Positions 1-7,737 of a stretch of DNA of 10,938 bases are shown here, piece after piece. The notes below the pieces were generated by a model that was not told where the DNA came from, searched no databases, and saw nothing but the letters and a program-made list of their open reading frames with translations. This stretch comes from Crocinitomicaceae bacterium. Its GTDB lineage: Bacteria; Bacteroidota; Bacteroidia; Flavobacteriales_D; Sanyastnellaceae. Position numbers and translations under genes: made by a program. Each line of letters opens with the position of its first letter. Position 1 is the stretch's first letter. The stretch lies in the NCBI GenBank assembly GCA_020848015.1, contig JADLBA010000214.1, forward strand, positions 1 to 10,938, given 5' to 3'.

Positions 1-21
1 GAAAAATATATCCGCAAATAA
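1..21 (+). CDS. possible C-terminal end of an upstream gene (partial)
   Basis: Frame 1 from the window edge reads EKYIRK and then TAA, 18 nt before the acetyltransferase start. This would be the tail of a gene co-transcribed with it. In related clusters the neighbour is often a Gfo/Idh-type sugar oxidoreductase, but six residues cannot show that. Frame 2 is an alternative: it stays open to a TGA at 38-40 that overlaps the next ATG by one base (TGATG), which would suggest translational coupling. The sequence does not decide between the two. Confidence 0.25.
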   Translation, partial: EKYIRK

Positions 22-39
22 ACAGAGTTCTGATACCTG

Positions 40-639
40 ATGGATTATTTCGCACACCCTACTTCGGTCATTGACGAGGGCTGCTCCATTGGAAAGGGCA
101 CAAGGATATGGCACTTTTCACACGTGATGTCCGGATGCTCGATGGGAGAAAACTGCAATCTCGGACAAAATGTTGTAGTAAGCCCCCAAGTAAGCCTCGG
201 TAGCAGAGTGAAGGTTCAGAATAATGTCAGCATCTATACCGGTGTGGTTTGCGAGGACGATGTATTTCTTGGCCCTTCCTGTGTTTTTACCAATGTAATC
301 AATCCTCGCAGCGCGATTGTGCGCAAGAGTGAATTCCAAAAAACAATTGTGAGAAAAGGGGCGAGCATAGGGGCAAATGCCACTATCGTGTGCGGAATCG
401 AAATCGGTGAATATGCCATGATTGGTGCGGGTACAGTAATCACAAAAAATGTGTTACCCTTTGCGCTGATGGTCGGAAATCCCGGAAAACAAATTGGATG
501 GGTAAGTAGAAACGGGCTTCGACTTCATTTCAATAATGAGGGTATGGCAGAGTGTCCTGAAACGGGGGAGGGCTATCGCAAAAGTGATGAAGGCGAAGTT
601 ACTCTCCTTCATAAAAATAATAATACGGCGACGAAATAG
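40..639 (+). CDS. wlbB: WlbB/WbpD-type UDP-sugar 3-N-acetyltransferase (left-handed beta-helix)
   Basis: This 199-residue protein is probably the acetyl-CoA-dependent enzyme that acetylates the 3-amino group of UDP-2-acetamido-3-amino-2,3-dideoxy-glucuronate. That is a late step in making UDP-2,3-diacetamido uronic acids for O-antigen or capsule. Seen in sequence: hexapeptide repeats typical of a left-handed beta-helix run from about residue 9 to 150. The family motifs are RIWHFSHV (22-29, with H25), QNNVSIY (60-66), VFTNVINPR (82-90, with the conserved Asn N85), GANATIVCG and LMVGNPGKQIGW. The family is usually about 190-200 residues, so it looks complete. The ATG at 40 gives the usual N-terminus (a Tyr/Phe followed by HP near residue 6). 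It lies 11-17 nt upstream of the UDP-sugar dehydrogenase, depending on that gene's start, and both are likely in one operon. The exact sugar substrate is inferred from family resemblance. Confidence 0.9.
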   Translation: MDYFAHPTSVIDEGCSIGKGTRIWHFSHVMSGCSMGENCNLGQNVVVSPQVSLGSRVKVQNNVSIYTGVVCEDDVFLGPSCVFTNVINPRSAIVRKSEFQKTIVRKGASIGANATIVCGIEIGEYAMIGAGTVITKNVLPFALMVGNPGKQIGWVSRNGLRLHFNNEGMAECPETGEGYRKSDEGEVTLLHKNNNTATK

Positions 640-656
640 AATTACTTAACGTGAAA

Positions 657-1973
657 ATGAGCGTGATGAATAAAACAATTTATGACCAGTTGATCAATAA
701 AGAAACTGCCATCTGTGTGGTTGGTCTTGGTTATGTGGGCTTGCCTCTTGCGCTGGAGTTTGCAAGAAATACGCGTGTTATCGGGTTCGACATCAACGAA
801 GAGAGAATCGGCATGATGCGCAATCATATTGATCCATCCAGAGAGTTGGAAAAATCTGACTTTAAAGATCGCGATGTCTCGTTCACTTCAAAAATAGAGG
901 AGATCAAGGATGCCCGGTTCTATATCGTAGCGGTTCCGACACCTATCAATAATATGAATCTTCCGGATCTTGGGCCGGTGCTGGCAGCCTCTCGCACCGT
1001 AGGAAAGGCTCTGAAAAAAGGAGATTATGTGGTCTATGAATCTACTGTTTATCCAGGCTGTACCGAAGATGATTGTGTCCCAATTCTCGAAGAACTTTCG
1101 GGGTTGAAAATGGGAACAGACTTTAAAGTAGGATATTCTCCCGAACGCATCAATCCCGGTGATAAAGTGCATACGCTGCGTACTATTACCAAAGTCGTAA
1201 GTGGGTGCGATGCCGAAGCACTCGAACAAGTGAGCAATGTATATAAGATTGTAGTAGATGCCGGTGTTTTTCCGGCGACAAGCATCAAGGTTGCGGAAGC
1301 CTGTAAGATCACCGAAAATACTCAGCGCGATGCCAATATTGCCCTGGTCAACGAACTCAGCCTTATACTGAACAAAATGGGAATCAGTACTCTCGATGTG
1401 CTCGAAGCCGCCGGAAGTAAGTGGAATTTTCTCAAATTCTCACCTGGTCTTGTCGGCGGCCATTGCATTGGTGTGGACCCATATTACCTCGTTTACAAAG
1501 CAAAGAAAATCGGCTATTATTCGAAGGTGATTAGTTCTGCACGGTACATCAACGATTCGATGGGATTTTATGTAGGAAAAGAAACCGTCAAAAAAATTCT
1601 TGAACTCGGACACAACGCACTCGAATCAAAAGTGCTCGTGATGGGCGCAACATTCAAGGAAAACGTGAGCGATATCCGTAACTCCAAGGTGGTAGATATT
1701 ATCCGCGAACTGGAATCATTCAGTGTACAGGTAGATATTATTGACCCTTATGCCGACAGCAAAGAGTTGAAGGATGAATATGGCTTTGGCCTCATAAAAG
1801 AACCTGCGCCCGGAGAGTACGATGCCATCGTGGTAGCGGTTCCACACGACCAATTTAAAAGCCTCGATGAAACATATTTCAAATCTCTGCTGAAAGGTGG
1901 TATGGGAGTAATTATGGATATCAAAGGGATATACAGAAACAAATTCAAAGAGTTGGTTTATTGGTCGCTGTAA
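657..1973 (+). CDS. UDP-N-acetylhexosamine 6-dehydrogenase, TviB/WbpO family
   Basis: This is an NAD-dependent enzyme that oxidises C6 of UDP-GlcNAc or UDP-GalNAc in two steps to the uronic acid. Seen (residues counted from the GTG at 651): Rossmann motif VGLGYVGLP (24-32), VPTP (95-98), ESTVYPGCTE (130-139), SPERINPGDK (163-172), the middle-domain stretch KITENTQRD to NE (219-235), the catalytic Cys C272 in GGHCIGVDP, and C-terminal NAD/UDP domain motifs MGATFKEN and DIRNSK. PERINPGDK and FSPGLVGGHC place it nearer TviB/WbpO/CapL than ordinary UDP-glucose dehydrogenase. In-frame starts are GTG 651, ATG 657 and ATG 666; none has a clear ribosome-binding site. The homologous part begins near YDQLINK, so ATG 657 or 666 is likeliest. 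With the preceding acetyltransferase it points to an acetamido-uronic acid pathway; GlcNAc versus GalNAc cannot be told from sequence. Confidence 0.9.
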   Translation: MSVMNKTIYDQLINKETAICVVGLGYVGLPLALEFARNTRVIGFDINEERIGMMRNHIDPSRELEKSDFKDRDVSFTSKIEEIKDARFYIVAVPTPINNMNLPDLGPVLAASRTVGKALKKGDYVVYESTVYPGCTEDDCVPILEELSGLKMGTDFKVGYSPERINPGDKVHTLRTITKVVSGCDAEALEQVSNVYKIVVDAGVFPATSIKVAEACKITENTQRDANIALVNELSLILNKMGISTLDVLEAAGSKWNFLKFSPGLVGGHCIGVDPYYLVYKAKKIGYYSKVISSARYINDSMGFYVGKETVKKILELGHNALESKVLVMGATFKENVSDIRNSKVVDIIRELESFSVQVDIIDPYADSKELKDEYGFGLIKEPAPGEYDAIVVAVPHDQFKSLDETYFKSLLKGGMGVIMDIKGIYRNKFKELVYWSL

Positions 1974-2054
1974 AGCAATCATTGATTCCGGTCTTGTGGG
2001 TCTTCACTGTCTGCTAAGAAATCTTCATTTTGACACGTACTCGCGCTCATTTAT

Positions 2055-2092
2055 TATACCATTTCTTAATACTGATTAATCCAATTGGTATA
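2055..2092. repeat. AT-rich nested inverted repeat (hairpin)
   Basis: TATACCA at 2055-2061 pairs with TGGTATA at 2086-2092. With one mismatch the stem continues for two more base pairs. Inside it, TTAAT (2066-2070) pairs with ATTAA (2075-2079) around an ACTG loop. It lies between two convergent transcription units (the dehydrogenase and bioA) and overlaps the 3' end of the transposase remnant. Neither side carries a U-tract, so it is not a textbook terminator. It could be part of the insertion-sequence end, or chance in AT-rich DNA. Confidence 0.35.
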
Positions 2093-2335
2093 TGAAAAAA
2101 ATAACCGAACTGGCAATTTTTTTTCGGTATCCTTCGTATGTAATTCAATCTGATGTGAAATAAATTCACTGACTTGTGCTATGGATATATGTAGTTTTCC
2201 TGAAAAAGTTCGTTTTATTTTCCAGCATATTTTCTCTGCGGGGTTTAACTCGGACGAATAGGGAGGAATAAAGAGAAGGCAAATATTTTCCTGAATAACC
2301 CGTCTTTGAGATTTGCGGAATACTCCATTATGAGG
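2066..2335 (-). pseudogene. IS630-family transposase remnant (3' end, DDE domain)
   Basis: This frame reads about 90 residues of the C-terminal part of an IS630/Tc1-type DDE transposase. Diagnostic is LLFIPPYSSELNPAEK followed by a WKIKR block, which matches the family motif LPPYSPELNPIE and carries the final catalytic Glu. Upstream, HNGVFRKSQR lines up with the family DN(G/A).FHK segment that holds the second catalytic Asp, but here that Asp is His. Nothing recognisable as the helix-turn-helix N-terminus or the first Asp is found further upstream before bioA. The frame can be opened to an ATG at 2404, but that extra stretch does not resemble a transposase. It is therefore a truncated, inactive relic, not a gene. 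A plus-strand frame covering 2306-2602 is a shadow of this and of bioA. Confidence 0.75.
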
Positions 2336-2482
2336 TGGGAAAATTTTTCTCTTTTGGCTTTGCGATGGGTTGGGCTTGAGTGTCGGGCACAACCAAATGT
2401 GCAAAATACGGGCAGGCAGAAAATAACTGACGATAATTCTGGATTAACTTTTCTCCTTCACCATGACCATAGTCGCTGTTTA

Positions 2483-3754
2483 TCAGGCTATTCTTTTGAT
2501 TTCACCGGCCGCATTTCTCATCACATCATACACCCTATCGAGTTCGGTATCTGTAATACAATAAGGGGGCATTGTATAAAGCACATTTCCAAGCGGCCGT
2601 AGCAATACCCCTCTTTCGAGTGCAAAACGATAAAGATGATCACGCACAGAACTGAAATACGAATATCCACCGGGATTATTCATCTCTAAAGCAAGAATGG
2701 TTCCCGTTTGCCTTACATCATTGATGCCATCCATTCCCTGCATTTCGGCGGCAAAGATCTGGTGTCTCTTTTGTATCCGGGCAATCTGTTCCGCGCATTC
2801 AGTGCCATTCAATAGGTGAAGGTTGGCAATCGCCGCAGCACAGGCAAGTGGATTGGCAGTGTAGGAATGACCATGAAAGAGTGCTTTTGTCTTGTCATCA
2901 TCATAGAATGCATCGAATATCTTTTCCGTAGAAACAGTGACACCGAGAGGCATAAATCCTCCTGTGATACCTTTTGAAAGGCAGATAATATCGGGTTGTT
3001 GACGGAGGTATTGAATCGCAAATGTTTTCCCTGTTCTTCCAAAACCGGTCATCACCTCATCGGCAATACAGAAAATATTTTCTTCAGAACAAGCACTCAT
3101 CAACTGATCGAGATATTCGGGCCGGTGCATCAGCATACCACCTGAACCCTGCACCAGCGGCTCAAAAATGAATGCTGCGATGGTTCCTTCTGATGCCAGG
3201 TTCCTTATGCGGATTTTAATATCACCGACATTACTTTCGTCCGGAACCGGAATGGTGCTTACTTCAAAAAGATGAGAATGAAAGGGAGCATTGAAAGCAC
3301 TTTTTGCGCCTACACTCATTGCTCCGAAAGTATCACCATGATACGCATTTTCGAATGCAATTAGTTTTGTTTTTTTTCTTTCTCCCTGATTATACCAATA
3401 CTGAAGAGCCATCTTGACGGCCACTTCTACTGCGGTAGATCCATTATCAGAGAAAAACACTTTTGAAAAATCGCCTCCCAGCATTTCTGTCAGCAGCTCA
3501 GCGAACTTCACTGCCGGGCGGTGCGTAAATCCGGCAAAAATCACGTGCTCCATTTCCATTGCCTGCCGGGAAATACCTTCTGCAATAACCGGGTGAGCAT
3601 GACCGTGAAGATTGACCCACCACGAAGAAATAGCATCAATGAATACCCTGCCATCGGCAGCGTATAGCAACGTATCCTTTGCCCGTTCAACCAATACGGG
3701 AGGATCAGCAGTTTTCATCTGCGTAAACGGATACCAGACAGATTGATCCTTCAC
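2483..3754 (-). CDS. bioA: adenosylmethionine-8-amino-7-oxononanoate aminotransferase
   Basis: BioA is a cytoplasmic PLP enzyme that transfers an amino group from S-adenosylmethionine to 8-amino-7-oxononanoate, giving 7,8-diaminopelargonate. At 423 residues it has the usual family length. Seen: an N-terminal WYPFTQM block, SSWW (43-46), the YHGDTFGAMSV motif (138-148), the PLP-contacting Asp D232 in ADEV, the Schiff-base Lys K261 in LSKGITGG, HGHSYTANPLACAAA from residue 294, and R386 in LLRPLG, matching the substrate-binding Arg of E. coli BioA. The start is GTG, directly after the bioD stop (TAA then GTG, no gap). It is chosen because the conserved N-terminal block begins within six residues. 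It is the last gene of the bioBFDA operon. The SAM-dependent branch is inferred from family; the lysine-dependent BioK type is not excluded by eye. Confidence 0.96.
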   Translation of the reverse strand: MKDQSVWYPFTQMKTADPPVLVERAKDTLLYAADGRVFIDAISSWWVNLHGHAHPVIAEGISRQAMEMEHVIFAGFTHRPAVKFAELLTEMLGGDFSKVFFSDNGSTAVEVAVKMALQYWYNQGERKKTKLIAFENAYHGDTFGAMSVGAKSAFNAPFHSHLFEVSTIPVPDESNVGDIKIRIRNLASEGTIAAFIFEPLVQGSGGMLMHRPEYLDQLMSACSEENIFCIADEVMTGFGRTGKTFAIQYLRQQPDIICLSKGITGGFMPLGVTVSTEKIFDAFYDDDKTKALFHGHSYTANPLACAAAIANLHLLNGTECAEQIARIQKRHQIFAAEMQGMDGINDVRQTGTILALEMNNPGGYSYFSSVRDHLYRFALERGVLLRPLGNVLYTMPPYCITDTELDRVYDVMRNAAGEIKRIA

Positions 3755-4381
3755 TTATAAACGATTAATTAAAATATCTGAGTGCAAAGTACCGGCAAAC
3801 TTCCTGATAGATTCGCTCCCCAAGTTCTCAAACCACGGGATCGAAAATAAAAGGGGAAAGCCGGTATAGTTTAAAATGTATTTTTCCGATACTCTGTTTT
3901 TTTCTCCGGTAAAAACAATTCCGCAAACAGGAATATTCCGTATTTTCAAAGCCTCGCAACTGAGTAGCGAATGATTAATGCTTCCGAGATAATTGTTTGA
4001 AACGAGTATAACAGGGAATGCAAGATGCTGTATTAAATCAATATTCAGAAATTTTTTTCCCAACGGACTCATCAGACCTCCTGCGGTTTCGATAACAATA
4101 TCATTCGAGGAAAACGGTAAAAGGATTTTGTGCTTTTCAATAATAACACTGTCCTGCTCCGCAGCATAGTGAGGAGACGCAGCAGTTGAAAGACGGTAAC
4201 TTTCAGGATGAATTACACACGAAGGATGATCAACATGATCTCTGATAAAGTGACTGTCGGAATTTTCCAGATCACCCGCCTGAACAGGCTTCCAGTAATC
4301 ATATCCCAGCAACTGGCATAACACCGCCGAACAAATAGTTTTTCCAATTCCCGTGTGAATACCGGCAATGATGATGCTCAT
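3755..4381 (-). CDS. bioD: ATP-dependent dethiobiotin synthetase
   Basis: BioD closes the ureido ring: it carboxylates 7,8-diaminopelargonate with CO2 and ATP to give dethiobiotin. Seen: the P-loop GIHTGIGKT (7-15, with K14 and T15), KPVQAGD with K31 as the likely substrate-carbamate Lys, IETAGGLMSPL (the family E.AGG..(S/T)PL motif), and a SNNYLGSINHSLLSCEAL helix as in E. coli BioD, where the match is LGCINH. At 208 residues it is slightly shorter than the E. coli protein (about 225). The first P-loop residues are GIHT rather than the common GTDT, a modest variation. The ATG overlaps the bioF stop by four bases (ATGA, 4378-4381), so translation is probably coupled. Its own stop abuts the bioA start. 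Confidence 0.95.
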   Translation of the reverse strand: MSIIIAGIHTGIGKTICSAVLCQLLGYDYWKPVQAGDLENSDSHFIRDHVDHPSCVIHPESYRLSTAASPHYAAEQDSVIIEKHKILLPFSSNDIVIETAGGLMSPLGKKFLNIDLIQHLAFPVILVSNNYLGSINHSLLSCEALKIRNIPVCGIVFTGEKNRVSEKYILNYTGFPLLFSIPWFENLGSESIRKFAGTLHSDILINRL

Positions 4382-5496
4382 GATAAAAATGAGTTTGTTT
4401 CTGCGAGCAATCCATCTATTTCTTCACGACTGTTAAATGTGTGGATACAAATGCGCAGACGTTCAGTCCCCGTAGGAACGGTAGGCGATAAAATTGCCTT
4501 TGCGAAATACCCCTTTTCAAACAGGTGATCCGAAAGTGCTTTCGCCTTATAATTATCACCAATGATAATCCCCTGTATCGGAGAATAACTTTCAATAAAT
4601 TTCAACTTCTCCAATTTACCGCAGGCAACCCTGAAATAATTTACCAGCGCGTTTAGCTCACTCCTCAATGCTGTGGGTAAAAGTTTATATGCTTTCTGAA
4701 CTTGCAAAAAAACAACAGGAGGCAATGCAGTAGAATATATAAATGACCTCGCAAAGTTGATGAGATAATCGCGAAGAATCAGATTTCCGGCTACTGCAGC
4801 ACCGTGCAGTCCCAGAGCCTTTCCAAATGTATAAACGCACGCAAATACATCATTGTTCAACCCTTGCATATTCACAAGCCCCTCCCCTTTCATCCCTTTG
4901 ATGCCGGTAGCATGAGCTTCATCCACTATCAGCAGAGCATTATGGCTTTTGCAGACTTCAGCAATTTCTGTCAGAGGAGCCTCATCTCCCTCCATTGAAT
5001 AAACCGATTCAACCGCAACGATCTTTCTTCCTTTGGCCTGTTGTATTTTTTTTTCAAGATCATTTACATCATTGTGTGCAAACCGGTAGCGCGCTGCATG
5101 GCTGAGTCGCATACCATCAATGACACTTGCATGGATGTACTCGTCAGCAATAAAGGAATCATCCTTGCCTGCTATGCACGAAAACAAACCGAGATTAGCG
5201 GCATACCCTGAGTTGAAGATGAGTGATGATTCAAATCCATGAAAACGGGCGATGATATTTTCTGTTTCTTCAGCAAGAGATGAATTGCCGGTAATAAGCC
5301 GAGACCCTGTGGCTCCAAAATGCCGTAGCTCTTCCGGTAACTGTTTAAGTTCCGGGCAACGTGAAAATCCGAGATAATCATTAGAGCTGAAATCAATCTT
5401 GTTTTCAGCTACCACTAAGAAACGCAAAAGGCCACGATCCTTACGATCTTCAAGTTTTGAGATAAAATAGTTATTGTGTTCTTTTGAAGTATGCAC
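4378..5496 (-). CDS. bioF: 8-amino-7-oxononanoate synthase
   Basis: BioF is a PLP alpha-oxoamine synthase. It condenses pimeloyl-CoA or pimeloyl-ACP with alanine, releasing CO2, to form 8-amino-7-oxononanoate. At 372 residues it is near the usual size. Seen: FSSNDYLG (37-43), GATGSRLITGN (61-71), IFNSGYAAN, the substrate-pocket H122 in DEYIHAS, SVYSMEGDEAP (164-173), DEAHATG with D192 and H195, the Schiff-base Lys K226 in TFGKALG, and PTVPTGTERLRI near the C-terminus. These separate it from KBL and ALAS relatives only by degree; the operon context settles it. The start is GTG, one base after the bioB stop (TGA-G-GTG). No ATG lies in frame before residue 129, and the homology begins around residue 9. 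Confidence 0.94.
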   Translation of the reverse strand: MHTSKEHNNYFISKLEDRKDRGLLRFLVVAENKIDFSSNDYLGFSRCPELKQLPEELRHFGATGSRLITGNSSLAEETENIIARFHGFESSLIFNSGYAANLGLFSCIAGKDDSFIADEYIHASVIDGMRLSHAARYRFAHNDVNDLEKKIQQAKGRKIVAVESVYSMEGDEAPLTEIAEVCKSHNALLIVDEAHATGIKGMKGEGLVNMQGLNNDVFACVYTFGKALGLHGAAVAGNLILRDYLINFARSFIYSTALPPVVFLQVQKAYKLLPTALRSELNALVNYFRVACGKLEKLKFIESYSPIQGIIIGDNYKAKALSDHLFEKGYFAKAILSPTVPTGTERLRICIHTFNSREEIDGLLAETNSFLS

Positions 5497-5497
5497 C

Positions 5498-6487
5498 TCA
5501 CGCCTGAATTTCGGACGGCGTTTGCTCTACCCCTTTGAAAGGCCGGCGGGTGGTAAGACCCAATATTTTGAACATCTGCATATCGCAGTCGAAATCAGGG
5601 TTCGGAGTAGTCAACAACTTTTCACCGGCAAAAATAGAATTCGCTCCCGCCATGAAGCACAATGCCTGCTCTGCAATACTCATTTGATTTCTTCCGGCAG
5701 AAAGACGAACCATACTTTTTGGCATAATAATCCGGGCAGTAGCAATCATCCTCAGCATTTCATCAATATTTACCCGCGCATTATTTTCAAGCGGAGTTCC
5801 TTCAACAGGTACCAGAGCGTTGATCGGCACAGAATCGGGATGTGTCTCCATCGTAGAAAGAGTGTGCAACATTTTTACACGGTCATCATCGGTTTCTCCA
5901 AGTCCTACTATACCTCCACAACACACGCTGAGCTTTGCTTTTCTGACATTATTCAGGGTTTCGATGCGGTCTTCGAAGGTACGTGTAGTGATGATATTTC
6001 CATAGTTCTCGCTGGAGGTATCAATATTGTGATTATAGGCAAAACAGCCTGCCTCTTTCAACTTCTCCGCCTGCTCATAAGTCAGCATACCCAGCGTACA
6101 GCACACTTCGAGTCCCATATCATTGACCTCTGAAACCATTTCGAGAATACGATCAAAATCGCTGTTGTCTCTCACCTCTCTCCAGGCTGCCCCCATACAG
6201 AGCCTCGTCGCACCATTGGCTATTGCCTCTGTGGCTCTTTCCTTTACTTTTTCTACCGTCATTAATGGGTGAACCTCAATATCGGTGTGGTAGCGCGCCG
6301 CCTGCGGGCAATAAGCACAATCTTCCTTGCATCCTCCGGTTTTTATGGAGACGAGGTTGCTGATCTGAACCTCCCCGTACGATTCATTTTCACGGTGAAC
6401 CCGTGCTGCTTCGAATACCAGATCCAGCAACGGGAGATCGTATATTTCCTTTATCTCTTCTAATTTCCAGTCAGTGCGTACTACCAT
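5498..6487 (-). CDS. bioB: biotin synthase (radical SAM)
   Basis: BioB inserts sulfur into dethiobiotin to make biotin, using a SAM-cleaving [4Fe-4S] cluster and a sacrificial [2Fe-2S] cluster. Counting from the ATG at 6487 (329 residues), the radical-SAM cysteines are C53, C57 and C60 in GGCKEDCAYCPQ. The [2Fe-2S] ligands correspond to C97 (RLCMGA), C129, C189 and R261 (VRLSAGR). Also seen are YNHNIDTS and GNIITTRT. Two ligand cysteines are followed by a second Cys (C129-C130 and C189-C190), where E. coli has Met and Ser. A longer frame from a TTG at 6511 exists, but that TTG belongs to the predicted promoter, and homology to E. coli BioB begins at the ATG. It is the first gene of the operon. 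Electrons must come from a ferredoxin or flavodoxin system. Confidence 0.96.
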   Translation of the reverse strand: MVVRTDWKLEEIKEIYDLPLLDLVFEAARVHRENESYGEVQISNLVSIKTGGCKEDCAYCPQAARYHTDIEVHPLMTVEKVKERATEAIANGATRLCMGAAWREVRDNSDFDRILEMVSEVNDMGLEVCCTLGMLTYEQAEKLKEAGCFAYNHNIDTSSENYGNIITTRTFEDRIETLNNVRKAKLSVCCGGIVGLGETDDDRVKMLHTLSTMETHPDSVPINALVPVEGTPLENNARVNIDEMLRMIATARIIMPKSMVRLSAGRNQMSIAEQALCFMAGANSIFAGEKLLTTPNPDFDCDMQMFKILGLTTRRPFKGVEQTPSEIQA

Positions 6488-6508
6488 AACGATGATAAAA
6501 GTTTCGGA

Positions 6509-6541
6509 CAAATGTAAACTGATTTAACCCCGATAACGCAA
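6509..6541 (-). promoter_or_regulatory. predicted Bacteroidota-type promoter for bioBFDA
   Basis: On the minus strand TACATTTG (6516 down to 6509) matches the -7 consensus TAnnTTTG. A TTG at 6541-6539 lies 22 bp upstream, within the loose -33 spacing reported for this phylum. Transcription would begin about 5 nt beyond the last G, giving a leader of roughly 17 nt before the bioB ATG. The + strand 7-mer TGTAAAC at 6513-6519 overlaps the -7 box and equals one half-site of the known BirA operator, but no proper second half-site is present. Confidence 0.55.
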
Positions 6542-6582
6542 TTAACATGATTTCCGTGGAGTCAGCCAGGGAAAAAGCCCTC

Positions 6583-6607
6583 GCCATTCAACTGTGATAA
6601 AAATGGC
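6583..6607. repeat. 6-bp inverted repeat in the divergent bioB/rfbB intergenic region
   Basis: GCCATT (6583-6588) and AATGGC (6602-6607) are perfect inverted copies 13 nt apart. Directly beside them AGGG (6568-6571) pairs with CCCT (6578-6581) around an A-rich loop. No U-tract follows, so a terminator is unlikely. An operator or chance are both possible. The rest of the 185-nt space (6488-6672) holds the two promoter candidates and nothing else I can name. Confidence 0.3.
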
Positions 6608-6659
6608 AGTGGGAGTTTTGCGCCAGACAATAAACATCAGTTCTGCCACACCAGCAGCG

Positions 6660-6667
6660 TATATTTG
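6660..6667 (+). promoter_or_regulatory. predicted -7 promoter element for rfbB
   Basis: TATATTTG fits TAnnTTTG exactly and ends only 5 nt before the rfbB ATG at 6673. No TTG sits at a suitable -33 distance. If used, transcription would start at or next to the A of the ATG, making the mRNA leaderless or nearly so. Confidence 0.4.
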
Positions 6668-6672
6668 TCGCG

Positions 6673-7728
<1,056 letters not shown>

Positions 7729-7737
7729 AATGACCGA

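Noticed and set aside
2336..2404. Extension of the transposase frame to an ATG at 2404
   Set aside because: The added residues (Lys, Pro and Ser rich) do not match the IS630 catalytic core. The ATG seems accidental.
5474..6133. 219-codon open frame on the plus strand
   Set aside because: It lies wholly across bioB and the bioF start on the other strand. It is rich in His, Cys and Arg, has no family motif, and is best explained as a shadow of bioB.
6488..6511. N-terminal extension of bioB from a TTG at 6511
   Set aside because: The TTG is the end of the TAnnTTTG promoter box, the extra eight residues have no counterpart in BioB, and the ATG at 6487 matches the family start.
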